The notes beneath the pieces were generated by a model. It ran no database searches, was not told where the DNA came from, and saw only the letters and a list, made by a program, of their open reading frames with translations. Below, one piece after another: positions 1 through 6,179 of a DNA stretch of 30,250 bases. Origin of the DNA: DASPWV01 sp046727855 (GTDB lineage Bacteria; Acidobacteriota; Vicinamibacteria; Vicinamibacterales; UBA2999); the NCBI GenBank assembly GCA_046727855.1, contig JBKPDL010000031.1, forward strand, positions 1 through 30,250, given 5' to 3'. Position numbers and translations under genes: made by a program. Position 1 is the first letter of the stretch; every line of letters begins with the position of its first letter.

Positions 1-288
1 CTCGCTGTCGGCGAGAAAACGATCGCGCGCGGTCCCGAGGGCGCGGAAGCGCTCCACGATGACGTTGACGGCAAGGCGATGGAGCCAGGTGGCAAACGAC
101 GACTCGCCGCGGAACGTGTGGAGCTTCTGCCACACGCGGACGAACACGTCCTGCGCAACCTCGTCGGCCGCCTCGGGTCCAGCCATCCTGCGCGCAAGGT
201 TGTGCACCCGGCCCAGATGGGCCCGATATACACGCTCGAACGCGTCTGTATCCCCTTGAGCAGCAAGGGCGACATCGTCCACCGGCAT
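1..288 (-). CDS. ECF-type RNA polymerase sigma factor, N-terminal part (cut by window edge)
   Basis: Translating the minus strand from ATG 288 gives 96 codons open to the edge of the window. Residues about 16-75 look like sigma-70 region 2: an AFERVYRAHLGRVHNLARR segment, then ADEVAQDVFVRVWQKL and FRGESSFATWLHRLAVN, which carry core-binding and -10-recognition helices in ECF sigma factors. Region 4 would lie beyond position 1. The frame stays open upstream of 288, but that stretch is the CGGAACC-type repeat, so ATG 288 is the sensible start. It lies downstream of LemA, TPM and the nucleotidyltransferase-like gene on the same strand, separated from LemA by the repeat at 303-380. Its target genes and any anti-sigma partner cannot be told from here. 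Confidence 0.88.
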   Translation of the reverse strand, partial: MPVDDVALAAQGDTDAFERVYRAHLGRVHNLARRMAGPEAADEVAQDVFVRVWQKLHTFRGESSFATWLHRLAVNVIVERFRALGTARDRFLADSE

Positions 289-302
289 TTGTTTGGATGG
301 GG

Positions 303-380
303 CAGAAGGCTCGGGGGTTGGAACGGTTCCGGGGTTCCGAGGTCCGGAACGTCGAACCTCGGGACCTCGGACCTCGAGCG
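303..380. repeat. Degenerate CGGAACC/ACCTCGG word repeat
   Basis: This gap between the LemA stop and the sigma-factor start is made of variants of GGTTCCG, GGTCCGGAAC and ACCTCGG in both orientations, so the transcript could fold on itself. The same word family recurs at 1917-2046. I see no clear promoter in it. Confidence 0.75.
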
Positions 381-965
381 CTATTGTGTCGGGGGGCGCG
401 AGAAGTCCACCTTCGGCACTACTTTCGCCGACTCCGGCACCTCGAACAGCGGGTACCCCTTGAAGCCAAAGATTCCCGCCGTGATGTTCGCCGGAAACTG
501 CCGCCGCGCCGTGTTGTATTCCTGGACCCGCTCGTTGTAGCGCATCCGCTCGACCGCCAGCCGGTTCTCGGTGCCAGCGAGCTCGTCCATCAGGCGCGCA
601 AACGTTTCGCTCGATCGCAGCTGCGGATAGTTCTCCACGACCACGAGCAAGCGCGCCAGGGCAGCGCTCTGCTCGTTGGCGGCCGCGATCTTCTGCTCCG
701 GCGTTTGCGCTCCGGCGAGCTTGGCGCGCGAGTCGGCAATTTGGCCAAAGACGTCGCGCTCCTGCTGCGCGAAGGCCTTGGTGGTTTCGACCAGATTGGG
801 AATCAGGTCGTTGCGGCGCTGCAGCTGATTTTCCACTTGCGCCCATTGCGCCTTGATCGCTTCCTCCTGGCTGACGAAGCGGTTATACGAACAGCCCGAA
901 GACGCAACTGCCGCAACGGAGATCAGCGCCGCAAGCGCGGTCGCACGAACGACGGTCCTCATCAT
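381..965 (-). CDS. lemA: LemA family lipoprotein
   Basis: This 194-residue protein has an N-terminal hydrophobic signal ending in a lipobox-like VASSGC, with Cys25 as the likely lipidated residue. The mature part matches LemA proteins: YNRFVSQEEAIKAQWAQVENQLQRR, then RRNDLIPNLVETTKAFA, and the C-terminal RRQFPANITAGIFGFKGYP signature. LemA proteins are mostly helical, membrane-anchored, and commonly sit beside TPM-domain (YgcG-like) proteins. That is the arrangement here, with TPM directly upstream on the same strand. Start: two ATGs in tandem at 965 and 962. The biochemical role of LemA is not settled; an envelope role is usually assumed. The identification is firm, the function is not. Confidence 0.93.
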   Translation of the reverse strand: MMRTVVRATALAALISVAAVASSGCSYNRFVSQEEAIKAQWAQVENQLQRRNDLIPNLVETTKAFAQQERDVFGQIADSRAKLAGAQTPEQKIAAANEQSAALARLLVVVENYPQLRSSETFARLMDELAGTENRLAVERMRYNERVQEYNTARRQFPANITAGIFGFKGYPLFEVPESAKVVPKVDFSRPPTQ

Positions 966-975
966 CCCTCCATTC

Positions 976-1102
976 TAGGTGCTTCCAGGTGCTTAGGTGC
1001 GGTGGGTGCGGCAGGTGCGGACGGTTGTGTGCGGTGCAGAGTTCTGAGGTGCAGCTAAGCACCGCATCTCCCGCACGCAACGCGCCTCTCGCACCCATCT
1101 GC
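976..1102. repeat. AGGTGC/GCACC word repeat, inverted arms
   Basis: The left half repeats AGGTGC and GGTGCGG. The right half carries the complement (GCACCGC, CGCACGC, CGCACCC), so the region can form a long imperfect hairpin in the transcript between TPM and LemA. The same word appears at 2762-2800 on the far side of this gene group. Confidence 0.75.
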
Positions 1103-1115
1103 GGCTGTCTTGTTC

Positions 1116-1925
1116 CTACCAACTTGCCCCGCCGCCACCCCCGCCGGAGCGGCCGCCGCCAAATCCGCCAAACCCCCCGCCAAATCCTCCGCCGCCAGAA
1201 CTCCATCCACCTCCGCTCGATCCCCATCCACCATAGCCCGATCCAAACGGACCCACAGTGCTGGTCCAGCGTCTTCGGCGACGCCGCGAACCAAATATCC
1301 CGCGGAAGAAGTTCCAGATCACGATCGCGGCAATCAGAAAGAAGATCCACGGAATGTCGCCGCCGATTACCGGCTGAGTGGGTGATGACGATTGAGGAAT
1401 GTTGTCGAGTGTGACGTTACGCGCCTGCGCGATACGCTGCGCAAGCCGCGTGGCGCCCGCCAGCAGCCCACCGCCGTAATCACCATTCCTAAAATAGGGC
1501 GCCATCGTTTGGCGGCTCGTCTCGCCTGCGAATCCGTCGGTGATGACGCCTTCGAGGTCGTATCCCACCTCGACGCGCACGGCGCGGTCTTTGACCGCGA
1601 GCACAATCAGCAAGCCGTTGTCTTTGCCTTTTTGTCCGATCCCGCTGCCGCGATTCTCGAACATCTTGACGGCATACGACGCCAGGTCGGGATACGGCTG
1701 ATACGTGTCGACCGTGGCCACGACAATCGTGTCGCCGGTGGCGGCCATCAGCTTCTCGATCAGGTCCTCGAGTTGCTTCTCAGCGTCCTGATCGATGACG
1801 TTGGCGAAGTCGTTGACTGCGCCGGTCAGCTCCGGCGGATCCTGCGCGAAGGCGCGCGCGGCCACGCACAGCGCCAGCACGAACACGCATCCGAGAACTT
1901 TGGCGCTCGCGAGCCCTGAAACCAC
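1116..1925 (-). CDS. TPM-domain membrane protein (YgcG family)
   Basis: The protein has a signal segment (VFVLALCVAARAFAQ), then a TPM domain beginning LTGAVNDFANVIDQDAEKQLEDL. Next come GKDNGLLIVLAVKDRAVRVEVGYDLEGVITD and FRNGDYGGGLLAGATRLAQRI, one membrane helix (WIFFLIAAIVIWNFF), a basic patch and a Gly/Ser-rich tail ending GGGGASW. This is the classic layout of TPM/YgcG proteins, which accompany LemA. I place the start at GTG 1925, just before the signal peptide, which gives 269 residues. An in-frame ATG at 2060 would add 45 residues encoded almost wholly by the CGGAACC repeat and would overlap the upstream gene by 13 bases. The family is envelope-associated; its exact role is unknown. 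Confidence 0.88.
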   Translation of the reverse strand: MVSGLASAKVLGCVFVLALCVAARAFAQDPPELTGAVNDFANVIDQDAEKQLEDLIEKLMAATGDTIVVATVDTYQPYPDLASYAVKMFENRGSGIGQKGKDNGLLIVLAVKDRAVRVEVGYDLEGVITDGFAGETSRQTMAPYFRNGDYGGGLLAGATRLAQRIAQARNVTLDNIPQSSSPTQPVIGGDIPWIFFLIAAIVIWNFFRGIFGSRRRRRRWTSTVGPFGSGYGGWGSSGGGWSSGGGGFGGGFGGFGGGRSGGGGGGASW

Positions 1926-2046
1926 GGACCTCCGGAACCCCCGAACCGGAGAACCTCCGAATTTCGGAACTCCACAAACTCGGAACCTCGGAATTTCGGA
2001 ACCTCCGGACTCCGGAACCTTGGAACCGCGAAGCTTCGGAACCGGG
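1917..2046. repeat. CGGAACC/GGAATTTCGG word repeat at the 5' end of the TPM gene
   Basis: Roughly ten degenerate copies of words such as CGGAACCT, CCGGAAC and GAATTTCGGAAC lie head to tail with a few inverted ones. The stretch stays open in the TPM frame (VPKLRGSKVPESGGSEIP in translation), so it could be read as a low-complexity N-terminal extension if ATG 2060 is used. It is the same word family as 303-380. Confidence 0.78.
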
Positions 2047-2047
2047 C

Positions 2048-2743
2048 TCAAGCCTGCCATGAGTCGACAAATTCGGCGAGCCGTTCAACCGCCGAGAGAT
2101 ACGCGGGAAACGCGCGGCTGGCGTCTACGGTATCTATCGTGTGCGGTTCGGCAAGCGCGATCAGATCGCCGACAACACGCGGGTCGAGTGCGATTCGGCG
2201 CGAGGCGTAGCCAATGAGTTCGGCGTTTGTCTCCATCGGCGCATTGTCAAGTCGCGCCAGACGCCGGATGAGCGCGACAAAGGCGGGCGCCGATTCTTTC
2301 ACGAGTGCGGCTACGTACGACGGTGCCGCGGCGCCCTCGAGGTAATCCTCGCGCAGATGCAGCAGATGGCTCTTCACCTGCACTTCGCAGGCGCGGCGCA
2401 GGTCGGGGCGTGAAATGGACAGCCCGTCAAACGGATGCGTGCCGGCGACAAGCTCGCTGGTGGCGAGGATTTCGTCGTACTCGATCGGAAACGCATCCAG
2501 CGAGCGTGCGAACTCGTGGGGCGTGAGCAGGAGTGGCGTGGCACAGCCGCTGCGATGCCACTGTAATGTACGCGCGGCGCAAGCACTCAGATCGTCGAGT
2601 GTCAATGACTGCACGAGCGCCAGGCTCGGCGCTCGATCACGAGGCCGCCAGCCGTATCGCATTACTGCCTTCAACCGAGTTCCGAAGATGCGCTGCAGAT
2701 CCTCGACCACCGGCTGCAGCGGCGTTTTAATGCCTGCGCTCAT
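2048..2743 (-). CDS. Nucleotidyltransferase-like protein, probably catalytically degenerate
   Basis: This 231-residue soluble protein has no signal peptide. Its first 60 residues (VVEDLQRIFGTRLKAVMRYGWRP) resemble the start of a polymerase-beta-type nucleotidyltransferase fold. The usual GS followed by DxD is not visible where expected: the text reads YGWRPRDRAPSLALV. The rest is helical (RRACEVQVKSHLLHLREDYLEGA; FVALIRRLARLDNAP). It is the first gene of the leftward set nucleotidyltransferase-like / TPM / LemA / sigma factor, and starts 75 bases from the divergent YvcK gene. I believe the gene is real, but the fold call is tentative and no substrate can be proposed. Confidence 0.72.
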   Translation of the reverse strand: MSAGIKTPLQPVVEDLQRIFGTRLKAVMRYGWRPRDRAPSLALVQSLTLDDLSACAARTLQWHRSGCATPLLLTPHEFARSLDAFPIEYDEILATSELVAGTHPFDGLSISRPDLRRACEVQVKSHLLHLREDYLEGAAAPSYVAALVKESAPAFVALIRRLARLDNAPMETNAELIGYASRRIALDPRVVGDLIALAEPHTIDTVDASRAFPAYLSAVERLAEFVDSWQA

Positions 2744-2772
2744 GCAACCATTTTAGACAGGACAGGTGCAAT

Positions 2773-2790
2773 GGGTGCGGCTTCGCACCC
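2773..2790. promoter_or_regulatory. Perfect hairpin in the divergent yvcK control region
   Basis: GGGTGCG and CGCACCC form a 7-bp perfect stem around the loop GCTT, midway between the divergent starts at 2743 (minus) and 2819 (plus). It uses the AGGTGC word also seen at 976-1102. A TTAGAATT at 2801-2808 could be part of a -10 box for yvcK. It could be an operator or only another copy of the dispersed repeat. Confidence 0.5.
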
Positions 2791-2818
2791 GTCGCACCGA
2801 TTAGAATTGCAGCCTGGC

Positions 2819-3784
2819 ATGCACCTTCGAAAACTGAAGATCGGGTGCTTTGGTGGAGGCACCGGGTTGCCGAGTCTGCTTGGCGGTCTCAAGCGCAATC
2901 CGTGGCTGTCCGTCAACGCCGTCGTCACCATGTTTGATACTGGCGGAAGCTCCGGTCAGCTGCGTGACGAACTCGGGGTGCTGCCGCCAGGCGATGTTCT
3001 GCGCTGCGCGCTGGCGCTGGCGCGAAACGAAGGAGAAGCCCGCCGCGTTCTACTGTCCCGGTTGCCGACGCTGGAGCATGCACGTCTCGGTGGGCACACC
3101 GGCGGCAACTTGTTGCTTTCGATGATGCAGCAATACAGCGGCGACTTTCTTGCGGCGGTCGGCGGTTTGCGCGCGCTGCTCGGATGTCAGGGCTACGTTT
3201 GGCCGGTGACCATCGAACAAGCGATGCTCTGTGCCGAATATGCCGATGGCACGATCCATTGCGGCGAGGTTGAAGTCGATCTCGGCCATGCGCGCGGGCA
3301 CGAGGTGCGTGACATCTGGCTCGAACCCGACGCTCACATCCTCCCCGCCGTGCGCGACGCGATCGAGTCGTTCGATGCGGTCACGATCGGTCCGGGCAGT
3401 TTCTTTACGAGCCTGATGCCGACGCTCATGGTGGACGGCGTTCGCGACGCGCTGGCGCGGATGAAAGGGCCGATCGTGCTCGTCGCCAACCTGCTGACCG
3501 AGGGCCGCGGCATGAAGGATTTCAGCGCCGCGGATGCGGCGAAATGGGTGACCCGCACCATCGGCCGACCGGTCGACGTCATCCTGTTCAACACTTCGCA
3601 TCCATCAGCCGAAGTTCTCGATCGCTACCGCGAGGAAGAGAAGCGGCCTCTCGATCTTGGCAAAGTCGACGCCGGCACCGATGTCGTTCAAGGCGAGTTC
3701 TGGTGCAGCGACATCGCGCGCCACGATCGCCGGCGCCTTTCCTATGCGGTTTGGTCGGTCCTGAGCAGGAGACTGTTGTCGTGA
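2819..3784 (+). CDS. yvcK: YvcK-family (CofD-like) gluconeogenesis factor
   Basis: The N-terminus LKIGCFGGGTGLPSLLGGLK is the Rossmann-type nucleotide loop of the YvcK/CofD-like family. It is followed by VNAVVTMFDTGGSSGQLRDELGVLPPGDVLRCALALA, then HTGGNLLL and DAVTIGPGSFFTSLMPTLMVDGV, all family hallmarks. At 321 residues it is full length. In Bacillus, YvcK binds UDP-GlcNAc and affects cell shape and growth on gluconeogenic carbon. I chose ATG 2819 because the in-frame ATG 2771 would add 16 residues encoded by the GGTGCG hairpin. The stop TGA overlaps a GTG (GTGA, 3781-3784), hinting at a possible coupled downstream frame. Confidence 0.93.
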   Translation: MHLRKLKIGCFGGGTGLPSLLGGLKRNPWLSVNAVVTMFDTGGSSGQLRDELGVLPPGDVLRCALALARNEGEARRVLLSRLPTLEHARLGGHTGGNLLLSMMQQYSGDFLAAVGGLRALLGCQGYVWPVTIEQAMLCAEYADGTIHCGEVEVDLGHARGHEVRDIWLEPDAHILPAVRDAIESFDAVTIGPGSFFTSLMPTLMVDGVRDALARMKGPIVLVANLLTEGRGMKDFSAADAAKWVTRTIGRPVDVILFNTSHPSAEVLDRYREEEKRPLDLGKVDAGTDVVQGEFWCSDIARHDRRRLSYAVWSVLSRRLLS

Positions 3785-4053
3785 ACTCAAAGCAACGTCG
3801 CGCGCGCCTTCAGGCGAGCGATTGGGCCAAGCATTTGCGCTGGTGGTCACGGCGGCACTCGCGCAAGCATCCGCCCGCGCAACCCGCCGACGCGATGCGG
3901 TCCTCGTTCAATCGATCAGTGGGCCTCGACAGATCTATTTCTTATTCTTGGCCGCCCTGGCCTTTGTCCCGGCGGCTTTTGATCTTTTCGCTGCCGCCCG
4001 CGCGCGCGGCTTTTCGGCCGCCGTCGCCGGCGTTGCGGCGTTGCCAGCCTTGA
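3781..4053 (+). other. Doubtful small basic reading frame coupled to yvcK
   Basis: GTG 3781 overlaps the yvcK stop as GTGA, and the frame runs to 4053. The first 45 residues are strongly basic (KQRRARLQASDWAKHLRWWSRR). The second half, from 3935 on, is antisense to the 3'-phosphoesterase gene and looks like shadow translation. I recognise no family. Either a short real protein lost its stop here, or the 150 bases between the two genes are simply non-coding. Confidence 0.2.
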
Positions 4054-4729
4054 TCTCCAGCGCGCGCTGAATGATCCGATTGAACATCTGCCCGGCGTCG
4101 CCGCCTTTGGCCGGCGCGTGACTGTGCCAGATGTCGGGATTGTCCGCGGCGAGGATGTCGGCCAGATCGGCGTTGGGCGTTTTGACGCTGAGCGGCGCAA
4201 ACGTCGTGATGTCGATCGGACCGGCCCACTCGTCGCGGTGTTTGATCAACAACCAACTCCGGCCAGGCTGTCCCGGCGCTGAGCGGCCATACCCGCCGCC
4301 AGTCCGCACGAGCACCCACGATCCTTTGAGCTTGACACCGTTCAGCCTGAATTTGAAGTCGCCCTTCTTGAGCGCGGCATCCACGTCTTCGCTTTCCGGT
4401 TCCCACGTGCCGCGATCCCACAGCATCACGATGCCGGCACCGTATCCCTCCGGGATCACGCCTTCAAACGTCCCGTACTCGAGCGGATGATCCTCGACGT
4501 GCATCGCGAGACGCTTGTCAGCGGGATTGAGAGACGGACCTTTCGGGACCGCCCATGACAACAACACGCCCTTCCATTCGAGCCGAAAATCGTAATGAAG
4601 ATGCGAGGCGAGGTGCTTCTGAACGCAGAAGAACAGCCGCTCGCGAGCGCCTTTCTTTTTCGGCGCGGCGCCCGCCGGCTCCGGCGTCTTGGCGAAGTTC
4701 CGTTTCTTCTTGTACTCCTCTAAGGCCAC
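3935..4729 (-). CDS. Stand-alone LigD-type DNA 3'-phosphoesterase
   Basis: The protein matches the phosphoesterase (PE) domain found at one end of bacterial NHEJ ligase LigD: FCVQKHLASHLHYDFRLEW, then LSWAVPKGPSL, MHVEDHPLEYGTFEGVIPEGYGAG and LIKHRDEWAG. In characterised PE domains the HLHYD His/Asp and the His of VEDHP bind the metal. Here no ligase or polymerase domain is attached. The C-terminus is an Ala/Lys/Arg-rich histone-H1-like tail, likely DNA-binding. GTG 4729 (VALEEYKKKRNF) is the best start, since an ATG further up would overlap the symporter gene. Predicted role: trimming 3'-phosphate or ribonucleotide ends of broken DNA. No Ku gene is in the window. Confidence 0.9.
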   Translation of the reverse strand: MALEEYKKKRNFAKTPEPAGAAPKKKGARERLFFCVQKHLASHLHYDFRLEWKGVLLSWAVPKGPSLNPADKRLAMHVEDHPLEYGTFEGVIPEGYGAGIVMLWDRGTWEPESEDVDAALKKGDFKFRLNGVKLKGSWVLVRTGGGYGRSAPGQPGRSWLLIKHRDEWAGPIDITTFAPLSVKTPNADLADILAADNPDIWHSHAPAKGGDAGQMFNRIIQRALEIKAGNAATPATAAEKPRARAAAKRSKAAGTKARAAKNKK

Positions 4730-4768
4730 GCTGGGAAGAATAACAAAAGTTCGGATAGAGTCTTGCCC

Positions 4769-6178
4769 ATGTATCTCTACGCGGTCCTCGCGTATCTCGC
4801 CATTCTGGTCGGGCTGGGGCTGTTTCAGGCACGTCACGCGAAGACCGGCGACGACTTTCTGGTTGCGGGCCGGACGCTGCCGTGGCACGTGCTCGTGTTC
4901 ACGCTGCTGGCGACGTGGATCGGATCGGGCAGCCTGTTCGGTGGCGCGGGACTCGGCTACCGCGCGGGGTTTCCAGCCCTGTGGCAGTCTGCGGGCGCGT
5001 GGACGGGCATCGCGCTGGTTTACTTCCTGGCGCCGCGTGTGCGCCGGATTGCCAAATACACGATGCCTGACATCCTGGAGTTACGATACGGCGCCGCCGC
5101 CCGTGTGCTCGGCACCATCGTGGTGGTCATCGCGTACACGACGATTGCCGCGTACCAATTTCGCGGCGGCGGTCGGCTGCTGAACCTAGTCGCCGGCGTC
5201 GACATCGCGAACGGCGCGCTCATCACGATGGGTTTCTGCGTGATCTACACCGCGCTGGCGGGGATGTTGTCGGTCGCGTATCTCGATATCGGCAACGGCG
5301 TCGCGATGATCGTTGGCGTCGGCCTGGCTGTGGTGTATCTGATCGTGCACGCGGGCGGTGTTGGCGCCGCGTTCGGTGCACTCCGTCCCGACCAAGTCGC
5401 CCTCTTTGGCACGCTCGATCCCTGGAAGGATGCGATGGCGCTGTTTCTGCCGACTATGCTGCTGCTGATGGGTGAAGCGAACATGTATCAGAAGTTCTTT
5501 TCGGCCAAGGACGAGCGGCACGCGCGTGTGTCCGTGGTTGCATGGATCGTGGGAACCATTCTGGTGGAAACGCTCATTGTCGCGGTCGGCGTGTTCGGCA
5601 GCGTTGTTATCCCGGGCCTCGACACCGCCGATTCCGAGTCGATCGTGATTCAGGTCGCCGGCACGGTTCTGCCGCTCATGCTCGGCATTCTTTTGATATG
5701 TGGCGCCGCGGCCATCATCGTCTCGACGGCGAACAGCTTTCTCCTGACGCCTGCGAGCGCGTTGATGCGCGACGTTTACCAGAAAATGATCAACCCTCAG
5801 GCGACCGATCGGCAGATTCTTCTGCTCACGCGTATTTTCGTCGTGCTGTTGGGTGTGCTGGGCTTTGTGGCACTCCGGTTTTTCACGACGATTCTGGAGA
5901 TGGCGCTCTGGGCGTACACGATGTACGGCGCGTCGATCACGCCGGCATTGCTGGCGGCATTTTTATGGAAGCGCGTCACACGCGCCGGTGGCGTGGCGTC
6001 GATTGCAGCGGGGATGATGACGACGCTCGGCTGGGAGATCAATGCGCGCACCAACAACGGCTACCCGTTCGAGCTCGACACGGTTTATCCCGCATTGGCG
6101 ATGTCGCTCCTGGCGCTCGTCGTTGTCAGCCTGGCCACGCCGCCGCCGTCGGCAGCTGAGATGGATGTGATCGCATAA
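4769..6178 (+). CDS. Sodium:solute symporter (SSS family)
   Basis: This 469-residue polytopic membrane protein has about 13 hydrophobic helices. Family features include DDFLVAGRTLPWHVLVFTLLATWIGSGSLFGGAGLGY near the start, YTMPDILELRYG, FRGGGRLLNLV, and ANMYQKFFSAKDERHARV. The SSS family includes PutP and PanF and couples Na+ to uptake of amino acids, vitamins or sugars; the substrate cannot be told. I use ATG 4769; a TTG two codons upstream is less likely. It diverges from the phosphoesterase with a 39-base gap. Its stop lies one base before the GTG of the radical SAM gene, so it is almost surely co-transcribed with the selenoprotein and the ATP-grasp ligase, and may import or export their substrate. 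Confidence 0.9.
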   Translation: MYLYAVLAYLAILVGLGLFQARHAKTGDDFLVAGRTLPWHVLVFTLLATWIGSGSLFGGAGLGYRAGFPALWQSAGAWTGIALVYFLAPRVRRIAKYTMPDILELRYGAAARVLGTIVVVIAYTTIAAYQFRGGGRLLNLVAGVDIANGALITMGFCVIYTALAGMLSVAYLDIGNGVAMIVGVGLAVVYLIVHAGGVGAAFGALRPDQVALFGTLDPWKDAMALFLPTMLLLMGEANMYQKFFSAKDERHARVSVVAWIVGTILVETLIVAVGVFGSVVIPGLDTADSESIVIQVAGTVLPLMLGILLICGAAAIIVSTANSFLLTPASALMRDVYQKMINPQATDRQILLLTRIFVVLLGVLGFVALRFFTTILEMALWAYTMYGASITPALLAAFLWKRVTRAGGVASIAAGMMTTLGWEINARTNNGYPFELDTVYPALAMSLLALVVVSLATPPPSAAEMDVIA

Positions 6179-6179
6179 A

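Noticed and set aside
2771..2818. Upstream ATG for yvcK
   Set aside because: The extra 16 residues come from the GGTGCG hairpin and precede the normal family N-terminus LRKLKIGCFGGGTG.
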